Assembly: GCA_021397845.1 (NCBI GenBank)
Contig: CM038052.1
Coordinates: 47,328,949-47,392,948 of the forward strand
Source of the DNA: Areca catechu
Taxonomy: Eukaryota; Streptophyta; Magnoliopsida; Arecales; Arecaceae
Length of the DNA: 64,000 nt
Direction of reading: 5' to 3'
In this document: piece by piece, positions 46,094-57,057 of the stretch
Position numbering within the stretch: the stretch's first letter is position 1
Layout of the letters: the number at the start of each line of letters is the position of its first letter
The notes under the pieces: model-generated
Told to the model about the DNA's origin: nothing
The model's database searches: none
Seen by the model: the letters and a program-made list of their open reading frames with translations, nothing else
Position numbers and translations under genes: made by a program

Positions 46094-46758
46094 TAGGGAT
46101 GGCAATAAAATTAAAATCCATGGGTATCCGACCCGGTCCGACTTGATTGGACCGGGTAATCAACGTTTTGACTGGGTTTGGACTGGATTTGGTAAAACCT
46201 GAATGCTTAACTTTGGATTTGGATCGGGACTGGATAAATATACACCCGACCCGAACCCAGCCTAAATTATTTTTATATTTAAATATATATATAATTAATA
46301 TATATTATATTAATTATTATTTATTAATTATTAAATTTTAAAATACTTAAATTCTTTGTCTTAATCATTATTTTTCATAAATAAGGGAATTGTAAATTGT
46401 AATTCGTAATCGGTAAACCCCGATTAATCTCCAACTCCCATCTTCCTTTTCAGCGGCTCCTCTCTCGGATCGGTATTGAACTAAAAATATAGTTAAATTT
46501 TATTTGTTTAATATATGTATGATTTATAAAATGATAGATGATTTTAAAGTTAATAAAAATAAAAAAATATATTTAATATGACTCAATTGGATTCGAGCCG
46601 GGTAAATCCGAATTATCTAATATCCGATTGAGATGGGTTTGGATAAAAAAATCCAATCCCGATAATATTTGGACCGGATTTGGATAATTTATTGAGTATT
46701 TAAATTTAGGTTTGGATAGTTATGCACTTGATCCGAACCCAGCCCATTGCCATCTCTA
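46094..46758. mobile_element. hAT-like MITE, 665 bp
   Basis: Starts TAGGGATGGCAAT (46094) and ends ATTGCCATCTCTA (46758), an imperfect terminal inverted repeat. Flanks are ATAATTTA and ATAATTTG, an 8-bp duplication with one mismatch, as expected for hAT. The interior is rich in GACCCG/CGGGT words and has no coding frame. Confidence 0.65.
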
Positions 46759-46766
46759 ATAATTTG

Positions 46767-47216
46767 TTTGTCTTAATAACCATATGCGTTGTTTACAAAA
46801 TTTATCTCTTATTTTTATAAATGCATGCTAGGTAATTCTTGCGGTACCAACTCCACCCTTAGCGTTTTTTTTTTTTTGTCTCGCTTCCCAACTACATTCC
46901 AAGCATACAACTTCAAAATGGTGCCCTTTGGGAAGGCAATAAGCTCTTGCACTACAAGCATTTGTGATTTTGTTGTATGTTTTGACAATGTTTATTCATT
47001 TTATCTGTTTACTCTATTTTTGATATTTATATACCATTAAGCTTGATGTACGTATGGACTTTTTCCCTGTTAACTTAAGTTTTTGGGATCAATTGGTTAG
47101 TCAATGTATGTATTGTATGTTTTGCATTCTACTATGATTAATAGGAAGGAAAAGAAAAGAAATCAAAAGGAAATTGATGTGTGGCCCTTGGATCAACTAT
47201 CATTTAGCATGTAGGC
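46767..47216. other. Spacer, no gene seen
   Basis: AT-rich. The 83-codon frame at 46789-47040 lacks any recognisable motif. Confidence 0.45.
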
Positions 47217-48102
47217 TGTTGTACCCAAACGGCTCACTGGCAAACCGGATCACCACCTTTCCGGAGGTCCGACCGGACCGCCTTGCCAAAGCTCCGACGG
47301 CCCACCAGTCTCCTTCGGAGGGCCAACTCACTATAGTAGAGGTCCGTCCGACCCCTCTTGCTGAGGTCCGGCCCACCAGTCTCCTTCGGAGGGCCGATTC
47401 ACTATAATAGAGGTCCGTCCGATCCACTCCTGCTGAGGTCCGGCCCACCAGTCTCCTTTGGAAGGCGACTCACTGGAGTAGAGGTCCGTCCGACCGACTC
47501 CTGCTGAGGTCCAGCCCACCAGTCTCTTTCAGAAGGCCGACTCACTGCGGTGGGGTCCGCCTAACCCACTCCTGCTGAGGTCCGACCTACCTACTCCGGT
47601 TGAAGCTCCAACGGATGCTTCCCTTCGGAGGTCCGACTGACCCCCCCCGGTCAAGGTCCAACCGTTTCATTTCAAGCATCCAGGAAGTTCCGGAAGCCTT
47701 TTCCAGCTGGTACCAAAATTCAGTTATAACATAATTCTGCCACATCAGCACCACCGCTCCACTACTTCCACGACGTCGCCTCATTCCGGTGCCACATGGC
47801 CACTCCCCAGATTCCACTAGGGACAGATCGGTCTTTCTCAGCCTATTCCCTAACAGATTTTGGATTGTTTCGTACCTATATAAGATACCCGGGGGACCCT
47901 GTTTTGAGCTAAGTACACTCTTCTCTCTCCATATGCTGTCTCTCTGATTCCTCCATTCTGTTGCCCTCTAGCTCCTGCTATCTTAAGCATCGGAGTGTCC
48001 CCCGCCGGAGCACCGCCGGCATTTAGGAACTTTGTTGCAGGTCGACCGGGAGAGAAGCGCTCCAGCATAGCCGACCAACCCGATCCAAGAGAAGATGTCG
48101 CA
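47217..48102 (+). repeat. 5' LTR of Gypsy-D
   Basis: A probable start is TGTTGTACCC at 47217, and the end is near GTCGCA at 48102, just before a PBS. It contains a 71-bp array (about 47290-47600, landmark GAGGTCCGGCCC at 47363, 47435, 47506 and 47577) and a TATA box CTATATAAG at about 47876. The borders are not confirmed by a partner LTR. Confidence 0.6.
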
Positions 48103-48108
48103 ATAGAT

Positions 48109-48125
48109 TGGTGCTAGAAGGAGGG
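48109..48125 (+). other. Gypsy-D primer-binding site
   Basis: TGGTGCTAGAAGGAGGG follows the LTR end by about six bases, similar to the PBS of Gypsy-A. Confidence 0.5.
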
Positions 48126-48172
48126 CACCGCTCTTCTATTCTAAAGGGAGGAATCAACTAGTGAGGTCTCGC

Positions 48173-49593
48173 AATGGCGAAGGGGAGAACTCAAAACACC
48201 TTCGTCAGAAGAGGTCATTCCCCATCCAGGTCCGAGGGACCTCCCAAGGAAAATGATGCTGCCGTCATTGCTGCTGTCGTCGAGCCCACTATCACTCTGG
48301 GGCTGCAGTAGTTCCAGATGTTGCTGAACCGCATCGACACGCTCACCACCGTGGTTTAGCATTTCCACGAGGTGGTCGACAACCGGCAGCAGCCGCTTGC
48401 TGCATCCTGCACCAACCACCCGCCGGATGCTGAGGGGAGCCAACCTCAGGAAGTCCCTCCGCTTCTTTGTCATGTTATTCCAGAGCCCTGAAGGTCCTTG
48501 GGGGCTCGTGCTGACGGCAAGAGGGCGAGGTCCGCCTCACCCTCCTACATCGAATCCATCCCTGCTGGTGTTCGACCTCTTGCCGAACTCCCAAGGGACT
48601 ACACCAGCAAGATTTTGCACATGGAAGAGCGCATCACGGAAATTGTGAATCAGCAGAAAGTCGAAAGGGGGCAGCCATACGACTCACGCTCGCCTTTTTC
48701 TGCTGAGATTTTGACGGAGACGATTCCCCGCTACTTCAAAATTTCCCAGGTGGACGCATACGACAGCACCACCGACTCGTTGGACCATCTGGGTATCTAC
48801 AAAGCCCATATGATGGTACAGGGCACCTCTGACGCCCTCCACTGCATCGCCTTCTCTGCCACCCTCAAGAAGGCCGCCCGGATGTGGTTCTTCGCCATTC
48901 GACTAGGTACGATTCACTCTTTCTCTCAGCTTGAAAATCTTTTTATCTCCCATTTCAGGACCTGCAGTCAGATCTCGAGGAACACTGACTGCCTCTTCCT
49001 CGTGTTGCAAAAGGAGGGAGAGACCCTCCTGGACTACATGGCACATTTCAACTCAGCAACCATGGAGGTCCCGGATTTGAACGAGGCGATAGCTAAGTCG
49101 GCCTTCAAAAGAGGACTCAGCTCGTCCAAGCTCACCTTCTCCCTGGACAAGAGATTTCCGATGAGCTACACTAAGCTGCTGGCCAGGATGCAGAAATACA
49201 TCCTGGCAGAGGAACAAGCGGCGAGCCAGCACCAGGCGGAGGGGAGGTTGGCCCCCAAGAAGCAGAGCAACAAAGCTCCCGAAGTCTGACCCCCAGCAAT
49301 AGCAACCGGACGGCCCAATGCCAGAGTCCGAAGCTGAAGGACTTCCCCAGGAGGTTCGAGACCTATGCGCCCCTCTCCCTTCCGAGGGAAAAGATCCTCC
49401 TAGAGATCGAGAACGAGACCTTTCTGCAAAGGCTCGTCCAATGAGGGGCCCCCCTGCATCCAGAAACAAAGATAAATTATGTCGGTTCCATAAGGACCAT
49501 GGGCACAGTACTGAAGAGTGCCTACAGTTAAAGGATTCCAATGAAGATCTCATTTGGAGGGGGTACCTGCACATGTACGTCCGACCCCACTAG
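48173..49593 (+). pseudogene. gag: Gypsy-D gag pseudogene
   Basis: The ATG at 48173 (MAKGRTQNTFVRRGH) opens a frame with stops near 48308 and 48356 and a shift near 48490. The capsid part (48650-49200) includes YDSRSPFSAEILTETIPRYF, DALHCIAFSATLKKAARMWF and SFSQLENLFISHF. A shift near 49290 leads to the nucleocapsid motif LCRFHKDHGHSTEEC (about 49477-49520). A diverged relative of Gypsy-A gag. Confidence 0.8.
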
Positions 49594-50330
49594 GATCGGG
49601 CCGAAGCCTCAACTGCTAGAAACCCCCCGGAGGAGGCGGAGCTTCCCAACCAGCGGCTGACCGGTGGGGATGTCGGCATGCTGCATCGGCGATCTGATTG
49701 GAGGTATGAAGATGACCCAGACATTGTCAAAAGGTTGAGGGGTTCCAATGCAATTACCTTCTCCGACGAAGACCTCCTGGAGTCCCATATCTTTGAAAAT
49801 GACCCTATAGTCGTGTCGGCAGTCATTGCCAACTACGATGTAAAAGGGATTCTTATAGATAATGGAAGCTCTACAGAGGTGTTATTGTATGATGCTTTTG
49901 TAAGAAAGAACCTATCTAGGTCAATGCTATGAGAATCCCCCATACCGCTGAAGGGCTTTGGGGAAAACTCCATCGGAGTTGAAAGGGAGATAACCCTACC
50001 TGTGACCATTGGGGCGGATCCTTACCAAAAAACTCTCCCCATCAACTTTATGGTCATCCGTACAACCTCGATGTATAATGTCATTCTGAGCCGACCGGCC
50101 CTCAACAAGTTTCAGGCCATCGTATCCACCTACCATCTGCTGGCAAAGTTCTTGACTCGTAATGGAGTCGGAGAAATAAGGAGAGACCGTAGGATGGCCA
50201 GGCAGTGCCTAACTATTCAAGACCGACAGTCGAACGACCGTCCTACTTTAGAACAACTTGATCCAAGGGCTGAGGCCAGCGGCCACGGTCAGCCAGATGA
50301 AAGAATTCTATTTGTTTTCCTCCAAGAGGA
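49594..50330 (+). pseudogene. Gypsy-D aspartic protease and linker
   Basis: LIDNGSSTEVLLYDAFVRK at about 49852 is the active site (D-N-G here). TLPVTIGADP and YNVILSRPALNKF (about 50077) form the second half. One TGA at 49930 interrupts it. Confidence 0.75.
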
Positions 50331-51250
50331 TGATACCACCAAAGTCCTCCAAATTGGAAGCACCCTCAACGAAGACGGTAAGTTGGAGCTGATCAACTTC
50401 TTGAGGAATAACGCCGATATTTTTTCTTGGTCAGCATCAGACATGCCAGGTATTCCGTCGGAGATCATCACTCATCAGCTTAAGAAGGATCCGACCTACA
50501 GGCCTGTCCGACAGAAAAAGAGAAGCTTTGCGGCCAAAAGACAAAGGGCCATTGATGAAGAGGTAAATAAGCTTTCTGACGCTGGCTTCATCAGGGAAGG
50601 CCATTACCCTGAGTGGCTAGCAAATGTTGTTATGGTGAAAAAGGCTAACGGGAAGTGAAGAATCTGTGTGGACTACACCGACCTCAACAAGGCGTGTCCG
50701 AAAGATAGCTTTTTCCTGCCAAAGATTGATCAGCTGGTGGACGCTACTGCCGGCCATCAGCTTCTAAGCTTCATGGATGCATTCTCCGGCTACAATCAAG
50801 TCAAGATGCACCCAGATGATGAGGAAAAAATGGCCTTCATCACTGACAAAGGTTTGTACTGTTACAGGATGATGCCTTTCGGTCTGAAGAATGCCGGTGT
50901 CACTTTTCAGAGGCTGATCAACCGGATCTTTGAAGGGCAGCTTGGGAGTAACATGGAGGCATATGTAGATGATATGATAGTCAAGAGCCTCCATAAAGCC
51001 GACCACATCAAGGACTTACAGGAATCCTTTGATGCACTGAGACACCATCGGATGAAGCTGAATCCTGCCAAGTATACTTTCGGGATGACTTCCGGCAAGT
51101 TCCTCGGCTTCTTGGTCACAAAGAGAGGAATTGAAGTCAACCCCGACAAGATCGGAGCAGTTATTGAAATGGCACATCCGACTAATAAGAAGCATGTGCA
51201 AGAGCTAACTGCCCGGATAGCTTCTCTCAATCGTTTCATCTCCCGGTTAG
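50331..51250 (+). pseudogene. Gypsy-D reverse transcriptase
   Basis: Motifs: DIFSWSASDMPGIPSEIITH (50416), PVRQKKRSF (50503), RICVDYTDLNKACPKDSFFL (50660), SFMDAFSGYNQVKMHPDDEE (50767), YRMMPFGLKNAGVTFQRL (50860) and catalytic YVDD at 50962-50973. One stop, TGA at 50656, replaces the W of GKWRICVDY. Otherwise this is the best preserved RT of the window. Confidence 0.87.
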
Positions 51251-51790
51251 TTGAGAAATCCTTACCATTTTTCAAGACGTTGTGCCGGTCGGACCATTTT
51301 CATTGGACCGATGAATGTCGGTCAGCCTTTGAAGCTTTGAAAGATTATTTGAAGAACCCCCCGTTGCTGTCCAAGCCGATAGAGGGGGAGCCTTTGTATC
51401 TCTACCTGTCAGCGTCGGACGAGGCGGTCAGCTCCATCGTCATGCGAGTGGGAGAAGATGGTCAGCAGAAGCCTGTCTACTACATTAGTAAAGTTCTCCA
51501 TGATGCCGAAACAAGGTACCCTAAAATGCAAAAGGTAGTTTATTCTCTGGTCATAGCAGCCAAAAGACTCCGACCCTACTTCCAGGCGCATCCGATCGCC
51601 GTGCTAACCAACCAACCCCTGAAGGCGATCCTTCGGAGCCCGGACACTTCCGGTCGGCTCACCAAGTGGGCTATCAAACTTGGCGAGTTTGACATTTCTT
51701 TCCAATCATGATCGGCTTTGAAGTCCCAGGTAATTACTGATTTCATTGCAGAGTGTACCTGGAAGCAAGGAGCACCCACTCAAATGGTCG
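51251..51790 (+). pseudogene. Gypsy-D RNase H (first)
   Basis: FHWTDECRSAFEALKDYL (about 51300), PVYYISKVLHDAETRYPKMQ (51472) and HPIAVLTNQPLKAILRSPDT (51590). Ends at a TGA (51709), where an Arg codon is usual, then continues in frame. Confidence 0.8.
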
Positions 51791-52260
51791 AAGCACCTGA
51801 AGCCGACATCATTAACGAAGCTGAGCCCGCTTGGACCCTTCATGTGGACGGAGCGTCCAACATTGCTGGCTACAAGGCCGACCTGATCTTGGCCGATCCT
51901 GACGGAGAAAGCCTAGAGTATGCCCTGTATTTTTCATTTCAGGTGTCTAACAATCAGGCGGAGTACGAAGCCATTCTCGCAGGAATGCGAATTACCAACA
52001 AACTGGGCATCAGCTGAATCAGGGCTTTCTCCGACTCTCAGCTGATGGTAAATCAAGTGAAGGGCAAATTCGAAGCAAGAGATCCGACCCTGGCCAAGTA
52101 CTTGAACAAGGTACAAAGCCTCGCATCTTAGTTTAAATTCTTTGAAATTCTCCATATACCTCGACTGCTGAACTCCAGGGCGGACGCTTTGTCATGATTG
52201 GCTACGGCCATCGCCAATACCTCCAGTCAAACTTTTGTGGAGTATTTGTAATGCCCAAGT
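51791..52260 (+). pseudogene. Gypsy-D second RNase H (aRNH)
   Basis: WTLHVDGASNIAGYKADLIL (51832) and NNQAEYEAILAGMRITNKLG (51949), then FSDSQLMVNQVKGKFEARDP. Stops at 52015, 52129, 52195 and 52248 break the rest. Same position as in Gypsy-A. Confidence 0.75.
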
Positions 52261-53540
52261 ATCGCTGAAGAGCCGACTGGGGTCCACCAGGATGAACAGG
52301 AAGCCTCATGGATAGATCCAATTCTCTCATTCCTGGTCAAGGGGAGTCTCTCGGAAGATCCGGTCGAAGCCAAGCGTGTATGCTGATCGGCTTCTAAGTA
52401 CGTCGTCCTCGACGGCGTCCTCTACAGGTGGTCGTTCTCACAGCCACTACTGAAGTGCCTGGGGCCGACTGATGCATACTATACACTCAGAGAAGTACAT
52501 GAAGGCATCTGCGACGACCATCTTAGAGGAAGATCCCTAGCCTACAAGATAATCTGATAGGGATACTATTGGCCTATAATTTAGAAGGACGCATCAGACT
52601 TTGTCCGAAGGTGCGACGCATGTCAAAGGTACTCCAATATTCAAAGAAGGCCTGTTAGCCAGCTGACTCCGCTCACTATGACTTGGCCATTTGTACAATG
52701 GGGGATGGACATCCTGGGACATTTCCCTCCGGCATTCGGCCAACAGAAATTGCTTATCGTGGCTATTGATTACTTTACCAAGTAGGTGGAGGCCGAACCG
52801 CAGGCATAGATCACAGAAGCCAAGGCTGAAAACTTTGTCCAAAACTGTATCATCTTCCGATTTGGCATTACACAGACAATCATCACCAGCAACGGAAGGC
52901 AGTTCGATAACCCCAAGTTCCAAGTCTTCTGCCAGCAGTATCATATCTCCCATTGGCTCACTTCAGTCGGCCATCCCCAGTCCAATGGAGAAGTCGAAGT
53001 CACCAATCGGACAAGCCTACATGGATTGAAGACCGACTGAATGAGGCCAAAGGACTTTGGGCAGAAGAGCTCCATTCAGTACTATAGGCTTATCGGACGA
53101 CTACTAGAACGACAACTGGAAAGACCCCCTTCAACCTGACTTACGAAACTGAAGCAGTCATCCTCATGGAAGTCTCTTTGCAATCCCTATGGATTGATCA
53201 CTTCATTGAGCCGACAAACTCAGAACAACGAAGAACTGACCTAGATTTACTTGAAGAAACCAGGCTCTAAACAAGCTTAAAGATGGTGACCTACCGTCAG
53301 AAGATGGCCAAGTATTACAACTCACGGGTCAAGGCACGAACTTTTCAAGTCGGACATCTGGTCTTGCGGAGGGCGAATATTTCAAGACCGACCTAGCAAG
53401 GGAAACTCTCCCCCAATTGGGAAGGCCCTTACCGAGTCATTGAAGTAATTTGAGCTGGAACCTACTAACTCGAACATTTAGACGGATGGCAAGCAGCTCG
53501 TCTATGGAATGTAGATAACCTTCGCAAGTATTATCAATAA
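52261..53540 (+). pseudogene. Gypsy-D integrase
   Basis: Zinc finger HEGICDDH and CDACQRY (about 52498-52630). Core: VAIDYFTK (first Asp, 52759), TSNGRQF (52886, second Asp replaced) and NGEVEVTNR (Glu, 52984). Many stops, and a shift near 53035. The C-terminal part is recognisable to about 53540. Inactive. Confidence 0.75.
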
Positions 53541-53568
53541 AGTCTACAACTTTTTCTTCTACGAAGTA

Positions 53569-53932
53569 CCTCCGAAAGACCGACTTCGGTCGGCAAAGGC
53601 TCTAGGGCAGCCCACTTTCGAAAGACCAATTTCGGTGGGCAAAGGCTCTAGGGTAGCCCACCTCCAAAAGACCGACTCCGGTCGGTAAAGGCTCTAGGAT
53701 AGCCCACCTTTGAAAGACTGACTCTGGTCGACAAAGGCTCTAGGGCAGCCCACCTCTGAAAGATCGACTCCGGTTGGCAAAAGCTCTAGGATAGCCCACC
53801 TCCGAAAGACCGACTCCGGTCGACAAAAGCTCTAGGGCAGCCCACCTCCGAAAGATCGACTCCGGTCGATAAAGGCTCTAGGGCAGCCCACTTCTAAAAG
53901 ACTGACTCCGGCCGGCAAAGGCTCTAGGGTAG
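53569..53932 (+). repeat. 46-47-bp minisatellite after Gypsy-D integrase, about 8 copies
   Basis: Units of CCGAAAGACCGACTCCGGTC followed by GGCAAAGGCTCTAGGGCAGC. Each holds the inverted pair CCGAC/GTCGG. The array is cut at 53932 by the SIRE-like LTR. Confidence 0.85.
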
Positions 53933-54812
53933 TGTTGACTCTGGTTTTGATTATGACAAAACATTTAAGTATATTTGAGTACTAATTGTAAGTTAAGTGT
54001 GTAAATCAGTTATAAGTACTCAAAGAAGTGAATTTTAAAGAAAATTCAGCCTGGCACAACTGAAGTGTCGACACCTAGGAAGCAATTGTCGATACTTGAG
54101 GATCAAGAGTCGATACTTGAAGAGTGGAGTGTCGACTCAAGACCTGAGACAGAAAGAAAACTTCAGAAAGCACCTTCAGTCAAGTGTCGACACTTGGAGC
54201 TGAAGTGTCGATACTTGGAAGTGAAGTGTCGACACCTGGAGAATGAAGTGTCGATACTTGAAACTGAAGTATCGATACCTGGACATGAAGTGTCGACACT
54301 TGAACAGTAACGGCTAGTTTTCTGGGCTGCAGAACTTCTCCAACTTGGCTTCAATGGCTATAATTCATCCTCCAACGGTCATAAATGGTCAAATAAGGTT
54401 TGGAGGGCTATTTAAACACTTGGAGAAGCAAGTGAAAAAAAAAAGGAAGAGGATTCATGGTTTGAAAGATAAATCGTTTGATTTCCATGTAAAAATATGT
54501 GAAGGATATTTTGAGGATCCAATTTATTGAGTGTTGAGCCTCCAAGAATTCAAAGAGAAGAGGGAGCTTCCAAGAGGAACATGATCAAGCATCCATTGAA
54601 GCTTCTACAACATGGAGACAACCTCAACATCAACAATCAATGTGCCTCATCAACAAATTTGCTTTGTTAGAAAGCTTTTTATTTTCATTCTTCAATTATT
54701 GTATCTACGTTGGAGGTGAGCCTAGTGAAAACCATCAAAGGATGTTGGTGAGCCTATGTGTATAAAACCAACTAGGGTTTTGACTTGTGAGCCCGAAGAC
54801 AAAACAAGTTGG
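53933..54812 (+). repeat. SIRE-like Copia LTR, first part
   Basis: Starts TGTTGACTCTGGTTTTGATT and continues ATGACAAAACATTTAAG, the kind of start known for SIRE/Maximus LTRs (from memory). It is interrupted at 54813 by Copia-B and resumes at 63847. It holds an array of palindromic TCGA motifs (54065-54310). A TATA-like GTGTATAAAACC lies near 54759. Confidence 0.6.
54065..54310 (+). repeat. Array of GTGTCGACAC/GTGTCGATAC palindromes, 21-bp period
   Basis: About ten copies of AAGTGTCGACACTT-like motifs. The last six are spaced 21-22 bp (54182 on), and perfect and imperfect palindromes (TCGACAC, TCGATAC) nearly alternate. It lies in U3 of the SIRE-like LTR, where enhancer elements are expected. 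Confidence 0.85.
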
Positions 54813-57044
54813 TGTTTGGCATTATGTCCCAAAGCCAATCGCCTGGGTTGTAGGCGGTTGTGCTCAGTATTGTATTCTTTTTATGAATTAATAAAATTTG
54901 ACATCTCATCACATATTATTTTCCTGAAATGAACTCTTTCCAAGTGATGAAGTCCTTAGGACTACACTGACTTTGATACAGAGAGGATGTATCGAGTGGT
55001 CCTTAAACCAGGTTCACAACCAAAGGATACATTATACTGACGGCAATATATCAAGTATAGGTTGTTATAGTTCACATCGTTTGGTTGTCCTCTTGACCAA
55101 ATGAGTGTGGTGACACTGATGTGATCTGCAAGTGGGATTGTGATATCTCATTGAACGTGACTCCGTGCAGCCCCTTTCTGCCAAAGGGATACTCATGATA
55201 GGATATGGGTATATGTGTCCCTCTGACCTGAGGTCATCACGGTAGCTTGCAAGCAACTCCCTGTGCTTTGGTGCCGGACTACCCGGATTTTTAATCCGGT
55301 GACGGAAGGTTTCTGGGTACAGGCAAGTACTTGTGGAGTAGTGATGGACCAAGATAGAATTGACCTGTCCAAACAGTTTAGATTGAATGTCTCGCAGTAT
55401 CTCAATTTAGCAAATCCTCGGCCGGGGTAGCCCTAGTGAAGAGTCACTGGGCTTGCGAGGTTGAGACACGTAGTGGACTGACTCTGTCTGGGTTAGCAGC
55501 CTAATCTCAGTCGTCTTGAGCATTAGAGGTCAAAGGGATAAATTATACGGTAACCATATGCCAGAGGTTCGATTGCTCTCGCATCTTCGACCTATCCGGA
55601 CGCCAGGACCCATTGCTAGATGGTATCTTGTGCTGGTACTGGAATTGTTCCAGTGCTACCGCCTAGGTTCGAACCTATGAGGTCACATGCCATAGAGGAT
55701 AACTCCCTGATCCAGTTACCGGTATTTGATTAGGAATCTTATCGGTGGTGGTTTGATTGAGCACATTGGACTGCCCTCGGGTTTGGGTCATTCAGAGTTT
55801 GTCCTGGTTTATCAGGAATTTTTTCTGGTTAACCAGGACTTGACCTAACCTTCTGATAATTAGATTTTGATCTAATTACATGGTTGAACCCATTTCACAC
55901 CTGTTGGGATTTTTTAAAAACCCTTTGACCCGATTTAAATTGTTTTAAACCATTTTTTTTTTAATCCCTTCCAACCGGTCTTTATTGAATGGTCGAACAG
56001 AGCTTTGGGCGTCTCTTCTCCTTCTTCCGTTCTCCACGAATTCAACTGGATTGAATTCGTTAAATGCCACGATCCAAGTGTTCTGCCTTTCCCCTCTCCC
56101 TCCCATCCTCTTAGCTTCCCATTCCACCGGTTGTTTACCTTGATCGCCACTCATAAAACCTGTTGCCTGCTGCTGAATTTTTAGGGCGCTGTTTTGAGGC
56201 AGAAAACTGAGAGCAAAAAGGCCGTGAGAAAGAATGCTTGTTCATCCTTTCCACCCGCCTGAAAGACCCTTTTATCCATTGTCTGTTCTTTGGCCTCACT
56301 CTTGTTGAGTGTTTGAAAGAGAAACCATCAACCACAAGCCTCTGTTCTTTATGCTCAACAGGAAGAAGAAAGCTATGCTTCTTCCCACCGTCCAAGGATT
56401 TTCTGGCGACTAGCATCACCTGAAAATTGGATCAGAGGAGCCCGCCGCGTGTCTCCCCTCTAGAGGGTGCTCCTAAGTGCATCAGAGAGCCGGAATGATC
56501 TCATTTGCTGCTATTCTTGGTTTTTATTTTAAGTTGCAGGTTAGCTGGAATTGCAGTACAAAGAGCACCCAACCGTGGAAGGTTTGATCCCAATTCATTC
56601 TCCTTACAAGGAAGAACGTATTCCCTTGCTGTTGTACCGGCAGAAGAGACCAAGGGACTGCCATTTGCTTTGCATATTTGCTGTTGAAACAAAACAAAAA
56701 AAAGCAGAGCCTCAACGTGCTGGAGCTTGAAGACTACGGGAATAAAGTTATTCCCGCTATCCTAGCAATACCAGGTCTTTTCCAGACTTATTCCAGGCGG
56801 GAATAAGGTATTGTTTTTATTTTTATAATTCATGCGTATGTAGATCTGGATTTGTAAAATATTTTATAAATATTCCATACCCATTATATGACGTGTTTTT
56901 ATCTGTACATGCTTCCGGATCGTGTTAGTCCTGTGTGGAGCAGGTTTTTCTGCTTTTATTTTAAAATTATTTTAAAATACTTACTTGCTCCCTGCTCTTG
57001 CATACTTAGTGTAGGCATCTGCAAAAGCCCCTTTTTCACTTTCA
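54813..57044 (+). repeat. 5' LTR of Copia-B, 2232 bp
   Basis: Starts TGTTTGGCATTATGTCCC and ends TTTTTCACTTTCA at 57044, one base before the PBS. The first 1.3 kb match the 3' LTR at high identity. Confidence 0.88.
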
Positions 57045-57045
57045 G

Positions 57046-57057
57046 TGGTATCAGAGC
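57046..57057 (+). other. Copia-B primer-binding site
   Basis: TGGTATCAGAGC, complementary to the 3' end of initiator-Met tRNA, one base after the LTR. Confidence 0.85.

Larger units (their letters stand above)
47217..53932 (+). mobile_element. Gypsy-D: Tat-type Ty3/gypsy element, interrupted on the right
   Basis: 5' LTR (47217-48102), PBS, gag, protease, RT, RNase H, second RNase H, integrase and a minisatellite in the usual order. At 53933 a SIRE-like LTR begins, so the 3' part of Gypsy-D lies beyond the window or is lost. Pol keeps one frame from about 49594 to 53030 with many stops. Confidence 0.83.

Noticed and set aside
54065..54310. Open frame of 81 codons with repeated Cys-Arg-His-Leu-Glu
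   Set aside because: The 21-bp repeat is exactly seven codons, so an open repetitive frame arises by itself. The DNA palindromes are the likelier signal.
55065..55405. Minus-strand frames repeated at 62802-63136
   Set aside because: They recur because they lie in the two Copia-B LTRs. No protein family recognised.
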